From the NCBI RefSeq assembly GCF_018607965.1, contig NZ_JABBAM010000035.1, forward strand, positions 32,641 to 66,116: 33,476 nucleotides of DNA, in the 5' to 3' direction. Positions 7,609 through 16,139 of the stretch are shown piece by piece; the first letter of the stretch is position 1, and each line of letters opens with the position of its first letter. The notes beneath the pieces were generated by a model that saw nothing but the letters and a program-made list of their open reading frames with translations, did no database searches and was not told the origin of the DNA. A program made the translations under genes and the position numbers. The DNA is from Planktotalea sp. GTDB lineage: Bacteria > Pseudomonadota > Alphaproteobacteria > Rhodobacterales > Rhodobacteraceae.

Positions 7609-7624
7609 CCATAGGAGACATGGG
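7608..7624 (+). promoter_or_regulatory. Small hairpin enclosing an AGGAG and ATG
   Basis: CCCAT (7608-7612) and ATGGG (7620-7624) form a 5-bp stem with the loop AGGAGAC. The loop contains a Shine-Dalgarno-like AGGAG and the right arm contains the ATG of the 27-codon leader ORF. Its first base is shared with the end of the preceding inverted repeat. Confidence 0.4.
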
Positions 7625-7703
7625 CTTCAAAAGGTTAACGCTCAAAGGCAACCAAAGCTGCTTGGCAAAGCACCCCTTATCGGGGGGCTTGTCATGGACA
7701 TAA
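7620..7703 (+). CDS. Possible 27-codon leader ORF overlapping the HNH start
   Basis: ATG at 7620 runs in frame to TAA at 7701-7703 and overlaps the first 10 nt of the HNH gene in another frame. It would encode a small basic peptide beginning MGFKRLTLKGNQ and ending in LSWT. AGGAG lies only 2 nt before the ATG, which is closer than usual, so initiation may be weak. If translated, ribosomes would pass through the hairpin that covers the HNH Shine-Dalgarno and could open it. I see no similarity to a known peptide; it may be spurious. Confidence 0.3.
   Translation: MGFKRLTLKGNQSCLAKHPLSGGLSWT
7668..7690 (+). promoter_or_regulatory. Hairpin covering the HNH Shine-Dalgarno
   Basis: AAGCACCCC (7668-7676) pairs with GGGGGGCTT (7682-7690) over nine positions with one A-G mismatch and the loop TTATC. 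The right arm contains the G-run that is the only plausible ribosome-binding site for the ATG at 7694. A competing stem, GCTT (7660-7663) with AAGC (7668-7671), would use the same left-arm bases, so two exclusive folds are possible. Confidence 0.5.
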
Positions 7704-8290
7704 GTCTAACCGAACCCGACCAACACGTGCACCGCTTAGAGGCGCATCGCACATTGGTTTTGAACGCAGATATGCAACCGCTTAGCTGGATGCCGCTGTC
7801 CACATGGTCATGGCAAGAAGCTATGACAGCCGTTTTGCAAGACCGTGTCATCCAGTTGAAAACATACGAAGATTTGGCTGTGCGTTCGGCCACGCAAGCC
7901 TTTGAGGTGCCCGCAGTCGTATGCCTGCGCCAGTATCACAGACGCAAGAATGCGGCCTTTACGCGCTACAATTTGTTTCTGCGCGACGGGTTCTGCTGCC
8001 AGTATTGCGGCACAAAGAAAGCGGCCAAGGAACTGACGTTTGATCACGTTCTGCCGCGCTCACGCAAAGGGCCTGCGACGTTTGAGAACATTGTCGCGGC
8101 CTGTCAAAGCTGTAATCTGCGCAAAGCTAACAAAACGCCGAAGGAAGCGGGGATGAAACTGTTGCGCAAGCCGCGCGCGCCAAGCCCTCATGAGTTGGAC
8201 AAGGTCGGCCGCAAATTAGCACGCGTGCAGAAAGAGCTGCATCAAACTTGGTTGGATTTTCTATATTGGGGCGCGGATCTGGAAGACTGA
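7694..8290 (+). CDS. HNH endonuclease
   Basis: A 198-residue protein with a C-terminal HNH nuclease domain. It has the zinc-binding pairs C102-x2-C105 and C137-x2-C140, the catalytic-motif FDHVLPRSRKG (Asp117-His118), and ENIVAACQSCNLRKANKTP with the central Asn. The N-terminal 90 residues (LVLNADMQPLSWMPLSTWSW...) have no recognised domain name here but look like a conserved part of this stand-alone family. No methyltransferase, intron or intein accompanies it, so a restriction or homing role is not supported; a nick- or repair-type housekeeping role is possible. It has its own 175-nt upstream region with an unusual structured leader. The start ATG follows a G-run by 6 nt. Confidence 0.85.
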   Translation: MDISLTEPDQHVHRLEAHRTLVLNADMQPLSWMPLSTWSWQEAMTAVLQDRVIQLKTYEDLAVRSATQAFEVPAVVCLRQYHRRKNAAFTRYNLFLRDGFCCQYCGTKKAAKELTFDHVLPRSRKGPATFENIVAACQSCNLRKANKTPKEAGMKLLRKPRAPSPHELDKVGRKLARVQKELHQTWLDFLYWGADLED

Positions 8291-8295
8291 TCAGG

Positions 8296-9360
8296 TTATT
8301 TTTTCTTTTTCAAATCCAGTGACTTAATGATCTTACTTAAGTTCTTTTCTTTGTGCTTGCGCTCAGTCAAAGAGGCCGTGTTGAATGCATCTTCATGCAC
8401 CAGTTTTTGCCAGCGATCGACGCGCGCACGATCAATGTCTCCGCGAGCAAGGGCTGCTTTTATAGCACAATCTGGTTCGCTCATATGAGCGCAATTGCGG
8501 AATTTGCACTGTGTTTGTAGCAAGGCAAGATCAGCGAAGAGATCGCCAACACCGGATGCTGCATCGGTCAATTGAATTTCACGCATGCCCGGCGTGTCGA
8601 GCACAGCGCACCCGTTGGGTAAAAAGTGTAATTGCCGCCGCGTGGTCGTGTGTCGTCCCTTGCTATCACCAATCCGCACGTCGCCAGTTTCGATGTCTTG
8701 CGTGCCGAACAGCGCGTTGGTGAGAGTGGATTTGCCGACACCAGAGGATCCAAGGAACGCCACGGTCTGGCCTGTGGTGCACCACTCAGCAAGTTGATCT
8801 GCGGCCTCGGGGGATGTCGAATTTACGGCTTTGACAGCCACAAGATCGGAAATACTGCGGGCCTCTTCCAGGAAAATCTCGGGATCAGGGCTTAGGTCGG
8901 GCTTGGTGATTAAAATTACAGGTGTCACATCTGCATCAAAGGCGAGCGCGACGTAACGCTCTAGCCGTGCGATGTTGAAATCGGCATTGCAGGAGGTGAC
9001 GATGAAAGCCGTGTCGATGTTAGCCGCTATTAATTGCTCGAACCGATCTTTGCCAGGCGAGCGACGTTTGATCAGGCTCTTACGGTCCAGCAATGTGCTT
9101 TCGCGTGGACTTGCTGAATTATGCAGGAACCAATCACCGACAGTTGCATCTTGGCGCGGAGGCAATACGCCATTTAGGTCTTTGCCCTGATATTCTAAAC
9201 CACTGCGATGTACGGACGTGATGCGAATGGGGGGCGTTTGGATCATCACATCTGCGTCGATTTGCTGCGAGAAGAACGCCGACCAACCCAGTTTGGCGAA
9301 GGGGTCGGGGGCAACCGTTTTTGGAGTGGACCCTAGAAAAGCATCATACGTTTTGATCAT
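8296..9360 (-). CDS. rsgA: Ribosome small-subunit-dependent GTPase A
   Basis: A 354-residue circularly permuted GTPase that acts late in 30S subunit maturation. The order of GTPase motifs is permuted as expected: G4 (ITKPD, near 152) precedes G1 (GSSGVGKST, near 205), then a GRHTTT switch segment and G3 (DTPGM). An OB-like N-terminal domain carries SGLEYQGKDLNGVLPPR. The C-terminal zinc segment shows CKFRNCAH followed by EPDC, giving the usual Cys/His ligands. The C-terminal tail is very Lys-rich, ending in DLKKKK, consistent with RNA contact. It converges with the HNH gene (5-nt gap) and begins about 30 nt downstream of the bactofilin terminator, so it should have its own start site close by. 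Confidence 0.95.
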   Translation of the reverse strand: MIKTYDAFLGSTPKTVAPDPFAKLGWSAFFSQQIDADVMIQTPPIRITSVHRSGLEYQGKDLNGVLPPRQDATVGDWFLHNSASPRESTLLDRKSLIKRRSPGKDRFEQLIAANIDTAFIVTSCNADFNIARLERYVALAFDADVTPVILITKPDLSPDPEIFLEEARSISDLVAVKAVNSTSPEAADQLAEWCTTGQTVAFLGSSGVGKSTLTNALFGTQDIETGDVRIGDSKGRHTTTRRQLHFLPNGCAVLDTPGMREIQLTDAASGVGDLFADLALLQTQCKFRNCAHMSEPDCAIKAALARGDIDRARVDRWQKLVHEDAFNTASLTERKHKEKNLSKIIKSLDLKKKK

Positions 9361-9390
9361 CGCGCTGCCCGTAAAGGAGTGATGCCCATG

Positions 9391-9414
9391 AAAAAGGGCC
9401 GCAGTTTGCGACCC
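9391..9414 (-). terminator. Intrinsic terminator of the M23-bactofilin operon
   Basis: Read on the minus strand, GGGTCGCA, loop AAC, TGCGGCCC forms an 8-bp stem with one G-U pair, directly followed by TTTTT. It lies about 30 nt after the bactofilin stop and just before the rsgA start, separating the two units. Confidence 0.8.
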
Positions 9415-9442
9415 TCGTTCGAATTCAATGCAGCGATGGAAA

Positions 9443-9946
9443 TCACTCGGATTTCGATGCGCCAGTTGGCACTTTGGAAGCGCCTTTTGTGTTCAGTGGA
9501 TCATCTTGACGCTGAACGGATCCTTCAAAGTGCGCACCACTTTCGATCGCGATTGTCTTGTGGATGATGTCACCCTCAACACGTGCGGTCGACGTAAGAC
9601 GCACCTTAAGGCCGCGTACACGACCTACGATACGACCATTTACAACAACGTCGTCTGCAATGACTTCGCCCTTGATTGTAGCTGTCTCACCGATCGTCAG
9701 TAGGTGCGCACGAATGTCGCCCTCAACAGTGCCTTCAACCTGGATATCGCCGGTTGTCTTCATGTTTCCAGTCACATGCAGGTCCGCAGACAAGATGGAT
9801 GCCGGTGGCTTTGCCTTTGGGGCAGAGGCCTTGTATTCGCTCGCACGTGGCGGAACTGCGGGTGCAGATGACGCCTCCGTAGATGCAGTGGGAGATGTGC
9901 CGTCCGCTTTTGCGCCGGGCTCATTGATTTTGCTTTTAGAAAACAT
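9443..9946 (-). CDS. Bactofilin (DUF583 polymer-forming cytoskeletal protein)
   Basis: A 167-residue bactofilin. These proteins self-assemble without nucleotide into filaments on the inner face of the membrane and position cell-wall enzymes. The core (about 52-150) is the right-handed beta-helix pattern with repeating hydrophobic-Gly steps: LHVTGNMKTTGDIQVEGTVEGDI, then TIKGEVIADDVVVNGRIVGRV, then ARVEGDIIHKTIAIESGAHFEGSV. The N-terminal 50 residues are Ala/Pro/Lys-rich and disordered, as usual. It starts 11 nt inside the upstream M23 peptidase gene, indicating tight co-expression. Partnerships between bactofilins and M23 peptidases are established in shape control (Helicobacter CcmA with Csd proteins; Hyphomonas BacA with LmdC). 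Confidence 0.93.
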   Translation of the reverse strand: MFSKSKINEPGAKADGTSPTASTEASSAPAVPPRASEYKASAPKAKPPASILSADLHVTGNMKTTGDIQVEGTVEGDIRAHLLTIGETATIKGEVIADDVVVNGRIVGRVRGLKVRLTSTARVEGDIIHKTIAIESGAHFEGSVQRQDDPLNTKGASKVPTGASKSE

Positions 9947-11222
9947 CGTTTGCAGCCTTAATGTAGATCATCGGATTAACGGCTTTTCCGCCGACACGTA
10001 ATTCGTAATGTAGATGGGTCCCGGTGGAACGTCCAGTGTTTCCCATATCACCAATGCGTTGACCGCGCGATACCCTTTGACCAACTTTAACGCGAAGTTT
10101 TGAAAGATGGGCGTACCGGGTTTCAATTCCAAACTGGTGCTGAATTTTCACAAGCTTACCGTAGCCCGACAGCCATCCACTGTGGATAACGACGCCGTCA
10201 GCGGTAGAATAGATTGGCGTGCCATGTGGCGCGGCAAAGTCTGTGCCTTTGTGCATGCGTCCCCAGCGACGCCCGAACCCAGATGTAAAGCGGAAAGCGC
10301 TTTTGACAGGGTTCGCAAACGGCGCCTTTTGGGCTGCAATGCGATACAGGTTCAAGCGATCCATATCTTTGAGAATGTCGTTGGCACGTTGAGTATTTGC
10401 TGAAACGGCAGATCCGCCTCGTGTGGAAAAGCTAAGTGGCATTAGGGGGCCACCTTGGCCAGAATATCCTTTGCGCACTTCATTCAGAATACGGTCTGTA
10501 TTCATGCCCGCGGCGCTGAACATTTTGTCGAGTGGCTTTACCGAAACGGTCATTGCTTCTTCAAGTTGACGGAATATCTGGTCGTTCTTATCAGACATCA
10601 CTTCAATTTCAGACTTCATTTCTTCTGCTTTGAGAAGGGCATCCTGAGCATCGGCAACAACTTGGTCACGTTCTTTCGCGGTCGTCTCCAAAGCAGCGGT
10701 CAGGAAATTCAAAGCGGCATCATCTGTCGCGCTATTTGCGGCCGTATTGGTGCCGCCATCGGATAGTGCTGCGACCTGATCGCGTGCGCTTTCACGATCT
10801 TTCATCGTTTTGCGCAGGGTCGTTTGGATGACCTCGATCCCAGTCTCTAATTCACGTCGGCTGGTTTCTGAATTCAACAGTTCAGACTGCATGATTGAAA
10901 TCTGGCTAAGCGCTGCGTTGAAACGCTCTTGTGCGGCAAGGGCCTCGGCGGCACGCGCGTCGCGTTCTGCGGACAGTTCATTCAGGCGACGCTCATACGC
11001 ATCTTGATCACGTTTCGCTTGATCACGGAAATTGCCAGAACCGATGCTGTCCATCAAAAGAATTGAAGTGGCGATAATCGCCCAGCCTACGATCGCAGCA
11101 GAACCGGCAAAGCCAAGCAGCTGTGTTACGGGTCGCAAACGTATAAAGCGCGTGTCAGCATCCGAGCGCAGAAATAATCTGCGTTCAGGAAAATGGCGCT
11201 CTAATAGCGAATTAATCTTCAT
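9936..11222 (-). CDS. Membrane-anchored M23 (LytM) endopeptidase
   Basis: A peptidoglycan peptidase of about 428 residues. Order of parts: a basic cytoplasmic segment (about 1-35), one membrane helix (LLGFAGSAAIVGWAIIATSILL), a long periplasmic coiled coil rich in Ala/Glu/Arg (RDQAKRDQDAYERRLNELSA onward to about 210), a linker, and a C-terminal LytM domain. The LytM zinc motifs are complete: HKGTDFAAPHGTP (H-x3-D), YAHLSK, and THLHYELRV (HxH), so it should be active. I chose ATG at 11220-11222 (MKINSLLERHFPERR); a TTG at 11240 would add six residues. Its tail overlaps the bactofilin start by 11 nt. The cytoplasmic N-terminus is the likely point of contact with bactofilin, by analogy with LmdC. 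Confidence 0.92.
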   Translation of the reverse strand: MKINSLLERHFPERRLFLRSDADTRFIRLRPVTQLLGFAGSAAIVGWAIIATSILLMDSIGSGNFRDQAKRDQDAYERRLNELSAERDARAAEALAAQERFNAALSQISIMQSELLNSETSRRELETGIEVIQTTLRKTMKDRESARDQVAALSDGGTNTAANSATDDAALNFLTAALETTAKERDQVVADAQDALLKAEEMKSEIEVMSDKNDQIFRQLEEAMTVSVKPLDKMFSAAGMNTDRILNEVRKGYSGQGGPLMPLSFSTRGGSAVSANTQRANDILKDMDRLNLYRIAAQKAPFANPVKSAFRFTSGFGRRWGRMHKGTDFAAPHGTPIYSTADGVVIHSGWLSGYGKLVKIQHQFGIETRYAHLSKLRVKVGQRVSRGQRIGDMGNTGRSTGTHLHYELRVGGKAVNPMIYIKAANDVF

Positions 11223-11287
11223 CGAAAGCCGCTTTTGCAAACCAGCATCCCTTTTTGTCCCAAACCCAATATTTGGCGATCATTTTA

Positions 11288-11306
11288 GCCCTCTTTTAAA
11301 GAGGGC
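11288..11306. repeat. Perfect inverted repeat GCCCTCTTT-T-AAAGAGGGC upstream of the M23 gene
   Basis: Two 9-base arms around one base, 66 nt before the M23 start, in the 219-nt gap between the M23 gene and the DUF455 stop. It could end the upstream bcp-DUF455 transcript (no T-tract follows on either strand) or act as an operator for the M23-bactofilin operon. A second small repeat, GGCGAT-AA-ATCGCC, lies at 11403-11416. The rest of the gap shows nothing I can name. Confidence 0.4.
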
Positions 11307-11441
11307 CAGCGTCGCCTTGAGAGATCAATAGACAGCGGGTCGCTTTGGCGCAAGTGATTTGGCCATGAGCCAGCGCTTTATTGCAGGTTTTCAGTGACCT
11401 GTGGCGATAAATCGCCTAGTGAAAAGAGGGTGATGCGTGAC

Positions 11442-12269
11442 TTAGCTTTCGTTTTGCGCGGTCAATTCTTCGGTGAGAGGCCAGTAAAAATCAGGCGGTA
11501 TCCCTGCATCAGCGCGTTTTTCTTCGTTGAACGGCGGTTTCAGCAGTCCGTGAAAGTATGTCCGTACAAGCGTGTGAAAGACCTCTTTTGGATCAAGGTT
11601 TTCGCGCCCGCATATGAAATTGAACCATTTTGAACCATAAGCAACATGGCTTACTTCCTCGGCGTAGATTGTTTCAAGGGCTGCGACGGCGCTGTCGGCA
11701 TTTGCCTTTTGAAATAGCTTGATCATGCCGGATGTGACATCAAGTCCGCGCGCCTCTAGAACCATGGGAACCACTGCGAGACGACCCATAAAGTCCTCTG
11801 CGGTGTCCTCAGCAGCGCGCCACATTCCCGCGTGTGCGGGCAAGGCGCCGTAAAAGCTGCCTAATTCTTCAAGGCAATCGCACATGAGGTTGAAATGTTT
11901 GGATTCATCGTCTGCCGCGCTGACCCAGTCATCATAAAACCCCGCAGGCAAAGGAATGTGGGTGAAACGCGCGATGATATCCCAGTGCAAGTCGACTGCG
12001 TTGAGTTCGATATGTGCGACAGCGTGCAAAAGTGCGATGCGGCCTCGTTCTGAACCGGGTTTGCGACGCGGTACGTCGCGTGGGGAGAGAAGGTCAGGTT
12101 TATCAGGGCGGGCAGGGTGGTTCGGCGGAGTGGCCGTTCCGATTTCAGGCAAGACACCGCTCGCGCGCGCGGCGCGCCATTCAGCCGCGTATTTGTGTGA
12201 CAACGCGGTTTTTTCGCGCCCATCCGCCGTTTGTAGAACGTCCAGCGCCATTTGCGCCAAAGGTTTCAT
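11442..12269 (-). CDS. DUF455 ferritin-like diiron protein
   Basis: A 275-residue protein of the DUF455 (COG2833) family, a ferritin-like four-helix bundle. Putative metal ligands are spaced along successive helices: HAVAHIELNAVDLHWD (Glu and His), DDESKHFNLMC (ExxH), VVPMVLEARGLDV (Glu), and YAEEVSHVAYGSKWF (ExxH). This E/ExxH pattern predicts a diiron centre, as in MiaE-type or rubrerythrin-like proteins. The reaction is not established for the family, so I call only the fold. Its start overlaps the bcp stop by 4 nt, which places a probable diiron protein under the same control as a peroxide-reducing enzyme. Confidence 0.85.
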   Translation of the reverse strand: MKPLAQMALDVLQTADGREKTALSHKYAAEWRAARASGVLPEIGTATPPNHPARPDKPDLLSPRDVPRRKPGSERGRIALLHAVAHIELNAVDLHWDIIARFTHIPLPAGFYDDWVSAADDESKHFNLMCDCLEELGSFYGALPAHAGMWRAAEDTAEDFMGRLAVVPMVLEARGLDVTSGMIKLFQKANADSAVAALETIYAEEVSHVAYGSKWFNFICGRENLDPKEVFHTLVRTYFHGLLKPPFNEEKRADAGIPPDFYWPLTEELTAQNES

Positions 12270-12730
12270 GCGGTTAGCGCCTTCGCGGCCTCTAAGACAG
12301 CCTCAGCATGTTCAGGCACTTTCACTTTGCGCCAAACTTGGGCGATCGTGCCGTCAGCCCCGATCAAGAACGTTGCGCGTTCGATGCCCATAAACTTTTT
12401 GCCGTACATGTTCTTCTCTTTCCACACGCCGTAAGCGTCACAGGTCGCGTTGTCCTCATCAGACAGAAGCGGCATTGTAAGTCCGTGTTTGGCTGCGAAT
12501 TTGTCATGGCTGGCAACGCTATCCGCGGAAATCCCCCAGATCGTGACGCCGAGCTCTGCAAATTCAGCTTCCATACCTGTGAATGCAATTGCTTCTTTGG
12601 TGCACCCGGGTGTGTCGTCACGAGGATAGAAGAACAAAACGACAGGACCCTTGGCATCTGCCAAGCTAATCGTTGTGCTTCCACTTGCAGGCAGCGTGAA
12701 GTTTGGCGCTTTGTCACCGATATCAATCAT
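12266..12730 (-). CDS. bcp: Thioredoxin-dependent peroxiredoxin (Bcp/PrxQ family)
   Basis: A 154-residue peroxiredoxin that reduces hydrogen peroxide and organic peroxides in the cytoplasm. The peroxidatic Cys is C43 in YPRDDTPGCTKEAIAF. Escherichia coli Bcp has a resolving Cys five residues later; here that position is Ile48. The Cys of the second common type, in the following helix (HDKFAAKHG), is Ala. The remaining Cys (about 97, in SDEDNATCDAYGVW) is in a region often conserved in the family. It may therefore work as a 1-Cys enzyme resolved by an external thiol. It is first in a two-gene minus-strand unit with DUF455 and diverges from the DUF3971 gene. Confidence 0.92.
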   Translation of the reverse strand: MIDIGDKAPNFTLPASGSTTISLADAKGPVVLFFYPRDDTPGCTKEAIAFTGMEAEFAELGVTIWGISADSVASHDKFAAKHGLTMPLLSDEDNATCDAYGVWKEKNMYGKKFMGIERATFLIGADGTIAQVWRKVKVPEHAEAVLEAAKALTA

Positions 12731-12825
12731 TTGGCTTTCCCTTGGTTTCCCTCACTTAGGTTTCATATTACAAGAGCGTAGACAATAGAGTGACAGCTAA
12801 GCGGATAAAGGGCACAGCAGTTTGT

Positions 12826-15800
12826 ATGAGTGACGCGCCGCAATTGCCTGAGGAGACGCAAACACCGCAGCCGCGCGTGCGCCACTTTCGTATGCGTCAC
12901 GTCACGTGGGCGGTTTTGACGGGCCTTGGCGGATTTGGCGTCGCGCTTTTGATTGGGTTTGTTTTGCTGATCGGCCGCGATGTGCGCGCGCCGGATTGGC
13001 TTCAAGAAAGTATAGATCAAAAAATCGCCGAGGCCTTTCCAGATTTGGATGTTGGGTTGGGGATTATGTCACTGCGCATTGAACCCTCTGACCTAAGTCC
13101 AAGGGTGTTTTTTCAGAACCTAACAGTGAAAGACGAGACGGGATTGCCCTTTGTGTCATTGAGCGAACTCAGTGTACGGGCCGCGTTTCCTGCGGCTTTT
13201 CGGGGGCAGTTTTTACCTAAAAAAATTTCGCTCTCTGGGGCCTTGATGAAGCTGCGCCGCAGCGCGAATGGTAGTTTTGATCTTACGATTGGAACGTCTA
13301 TCCAAGCCAGTGGTGAGGGTGCCAGCCTGTTGGGGCTGATCGAAGATGTGGATCAAATTCTGGTGATCCCAGAGTTGAAATATCTGCGCGAAGTCTCGGC
13401 CAACAGTCTGACGGTTTTATACGAAGATGCCCGTGCGGGGCGCGCGTGGACGGTGGATGGCGGGCGCGTGCGGGTAAACACCGATACTGAACAACTCACC
13501 ATTGGGGCAGATTTCGCGCTCCTTGGGGGGCAGGATTACGCCACCACGCTAGAAGTCAGCTATGAAAGTGCGATTGGATCGCCAGCCGCGCGCATTGGTG
13601 TGTCCCTTGCGGATGCGCCGTCTCAAGATATTGCCAGCCAAAGCGAAGCGCTTGCTTGGATGGAAGCATTGCGCGCGCCAATCTCAGGTTCATTTCGCAC
13701 GGATGTGAACGAAAACGGCGACCTCGGTGTTTTAAGTGCGACCTTGCAGATTGGTGAAGGTGTGGTTCAACCCGAAGACGAAGCCCAGCCGGTTCCGTTT
13801 GACGGGGCACAGGCGTATTTCACATACGAGCCTGAAGAGAATATCCTTGAGTTCACAGAGTTGAACATCAAATCCCCTTGGATCGAAGCGCGTGGCGAGG
13901 GACGTGCGCGCTTGCAGAAAGCGCCAGGCGGCTGGCCCGAGGCGTTGCTTGGGCAATTCAGTTTAAGCAGTGTCACGGCAAACCCGAACAATCTTTACGA
14001 TACCCCCGTTACATTGGAGCAGGCTGATTTGGATATGCGGGTGGTGTTTGACCCGTTTCGCCTTGATATCGGTCAACTGATGCTGCGCGAAGACGGGCAA
14101 ACCGTGATCGCCAGTGGTCGTGCGGATGTGGGTTTGGATGGATGGCGTATTGCTTTGGATGCGCGCGCTGAAACGTTGGATATCCAAAAACTGCTTGGCG
14201 TGTGGCCTGACGGAGTTAAGCCGAAGACACGGAACTGGATTGCAGCAAATATTTCAAAAGGAACGATCGCGGATGCGCGCCTCGCGTTTCGTGCTGATCC
14301 CGACACCCCCCCTGATTTGCACCTGAATTTCAACTATTCAGACGCGACCCTAAAGTTCATGAAATCCATGCCGCCTGTGGAGTCTGGCAGCGGTTATGTG
14401 CGCATTGAGGGCAGCCGTTTGCTGGCTGCAACCGAGACAGGTTTTGTCACGCCTCCCCAAGGGGGACGCATTGATATTGGGGGAACGTCGTTTGAAATCC
14501 CTGACATGCGGATCCAAGGCGCACCCGCAAAAGTGAGCCTTTCAACGCAAAGCACCGTGACTGCAGCGCTATCTTTGCTGGATCAACCCCCGTTCGAGTT
14601 CCTGAGCAAAGCAGGACAATCCGTTGCACTGGCCGATGGGCGCGCGGTTGTGAGTGGCGACATTGGCTTTGGGTTGAAAGCAAAAATTCCAGCTTCGGAA
14701 ATCGATTTTGATATAGAAGGTGAGGTCACAAGCGTAAGCAGTGACAGGCTTGTTGAGGGCCGCGTTATTGCTGCGGATGTTTTAGCGCTTCGGGCGACGC
14801 CTCGTGAAATCACATTAAAAGGAACGGGACGGGTCGATGCGGTCCCCGTGGGCGGGACTTGGCGCATGGCGCTTGGAACGCCGGGCGCGGGCAGTCAGTT
14901 GACGGGTGTCGTAGAAATTTCGCAACAGTTTGTGGACACGTTCAATATTGGTCTTCCACCTGGTTCTGTGTCTGGCAAAGGTAGCGGTAAAATTGCGATT
15001 GATCTTCAGGCAAATGCAGCACCAAGTTTTGCGCTGACGTCCAATCTGGCGGGAGTTGGTTTGAAAATCGCTCCGATTGGGTACACTAAAGCACGTAAAA
15101 CCAATGCTTCGTTGTCAGTGCGTGGCAAGCTGGGCGGTCAAAAAACGGGTCCCCCGGTGGTCGAACGGTTGTCCATTGATGCACCGGGTTTAAAAGCCAA
15201 CGGTTCAGTAAAAATCAGCGCAAAAGGAACCTTGAATGCTGCGCGATTTGATCGGGTTCGGGTTGGTGATTGGCTTGATGCGCCAATCACGTTGACGGGG
15301 CGTGGTAGCAACGCAACGCCTGCGATTTCTGTCGGTGGCGGACTGTTGGATCTTCGTCGACTTCCCGCCCAGAACAGCGCGGCGAGCACGGGCGCAACGC
15401 CCCTTCAAGTGACGTTCGATCGCTTGCAAGTGACCAAGGACATTGCACTGAGAGATTTCAAAGGCACGTTCCAATCAGACCAAGGGTTAACGGGTGAATT
15501 TAGTGCGCTTTTGAATGGGGCGGTTGGCATCACGGGGCGTACGTCGCCTAAAAATGGTCGCACAGCGGTTCAGATCAAAAGTAGAAATGCGGGAGCCGCG
15601 ATAAAGGCGGCCGGTCTGTTAAAGAATGCCACGGACGGCGCTTTGACGCTGAGCTTGATTCCACGAAAGGGTTCTGGGCAATACGACGGGCAACTTGATA
15701 TTGATAACTTGCGACTGGGCGATCCACCGCCCGCGTTAGAGCTTTTGAGTGCGGCAAGTGGTATTGGTTTGCTTGAACAGCTTGATGGTCGTGGCTTGGT

Positions 15801-16134
15801 ATTTTCCGAAGTTAAAAGCAGGTTTAGAATTACCCCAAACACGATCACGATTACTGAGGGCAGTGCGGTCGGGCCATCTCTTGGGCTTTCGGTTGATGGA
15901 TATTATGACGTCGCTAAAAAGAGTATCGATATGCAGGGCGTTGTGTCGCCGTTTTTTGTGATCAATGGGCTTGGTTCCATCTTTACACGGCGCGGCGAGG
16001 GTCTCATTGGGTTCAATTACACGGCTGTCGGGTCTGCATCGACACCTAAAATAAATGTTAACCCGCTGTCCTTGTTTACCCCTGGAATGTTTCGCGAAAT
16101 ATTCCGACGTCCCGTTCCAAAGCTGAGCCAGTAA
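12826..16134 (+). CDS. Large DUF3971/AsmA-like C-terminal domain membrane protein
   Basis: About 1102 residues. A short cytoplasmic head ([18 protein letters not shown]...) is followed by one membrane helix ([21 protein letters not shown]), and the remainder is a long periplasmic region of repeating beta-strands. The tail ([53 protein letters not shown]) is the typical ending of the YhdP/AsmA-like group. These proteins form long grooved bridges linked to phospholipid transport to the outer membrane; that role is inferred from the family. I chose ATG at 12826; an in-frame GTG at 12790 would add twelve residues and neither has a strong ribosome site. queA follows after 5 nt, so the two are probably one transcript. 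Confidence 0.88.
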   Translation: MSDAPQLPEETQTPQPRVRHFRMRHVTWAVLTGLGGFGVALLIGFVLLIGRDVRAPDWLQESIDQKIAEAFPDLDVGLGIMSLRIEPSDLSPRVFFQNLTVKDETGLPFVSLSELSVRAAFPAAFRGQFLPKKISLSGALMKLRRSANGSFDLTIGTSIQASGEGASLLGLIEDVDQILVIPELKYLREVSANSLTVLYEDARAGRAWTVDGGRVRVNTDTEQLTIGADFALLGGQDYATTLEVSYESAIGSPAARIGVSLADAPSQDIASQSEALAWMEALRAPISGSFRTDVNENGDLGVLSATLQIGEGVVQPEDEAQPVPFDGAQAYFTYEPEENILEFTELNIKSPWIEARGEGRARLQKAPGGWPEALLGQFSLSSVTANPNNLYDTPVTLEQADLDMRVVFDPFRLDIGQLMLREDGQTVIASGRADVGLDGWRIALDARAETLDIQKLLGVWPDGVKPKTRNWIAANISKGTIADARLAFRADPDTPPDLHLNFNYSDATLKFMKSMPPVESGSGYVRIEGSRLLAATETGFVTPPQGGRIDIGGTSFEIPDMRIQGAPAKVSLSTQSTVTAALSLLDQPPFEFLSKAGQSVALADGRAVVSGDIGFGLKAKIPASEIDFDIEGEVTSVSSDRLVEGRVIAADVLALRATPREITLKGTGRVDAVPVGGTWRMALGTPGAGSQLTGVVEISQQFVDTFNIGLPPGSVSGKGSGKIAIDLQANAAPSFALTSNLAGVGLKIAPIGYTKARKTNASLSVRGKLGGQKTGPPVVERLSIDAPGLKANGSVKISAKGTLNAARFDRVRVGDWLDAPITLTGRGSNATPAISVGGGLLDLRRLPAQNSAASTGATPLQVTFDRLQVTKDIALRDFKGTFQSDQGLTGEFSALLNGAVGITGRTSPKNGRTAVQIKSRNAGAAIKAAGLLKNATDGALTLSLIPRKGSGQYDGQLDIDNLRLGDPPPALELLSAASGIGLLEQLDGRGLVFSEVKSRFRITPNTITITEGSAVGPSLGLSVDGYYDVAKKSIDMQGVVSPFFVINGLGSIFTRRGEGLIGFNYTAVGSASTPKINVNPLSLFTPGMFREIFRRPVPKLSQ

Positions 16135-16139
16135 ATTTT

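Noticed and set aside
7694-8290. HNH protein as restriction enzyme or homing endonuclease
   Set aside because: No methyltransferase, intron or intein is nearby and the gene sits among core genes in normal-looking sequence.
9379-9567. Plus-strand 62-codon frame with a good AAAGGAG before its start
   Set aside because: It is antisense to the end of the bactofilin gene and runs through that operon's terminator; the ribosome-site match is most likely chance.
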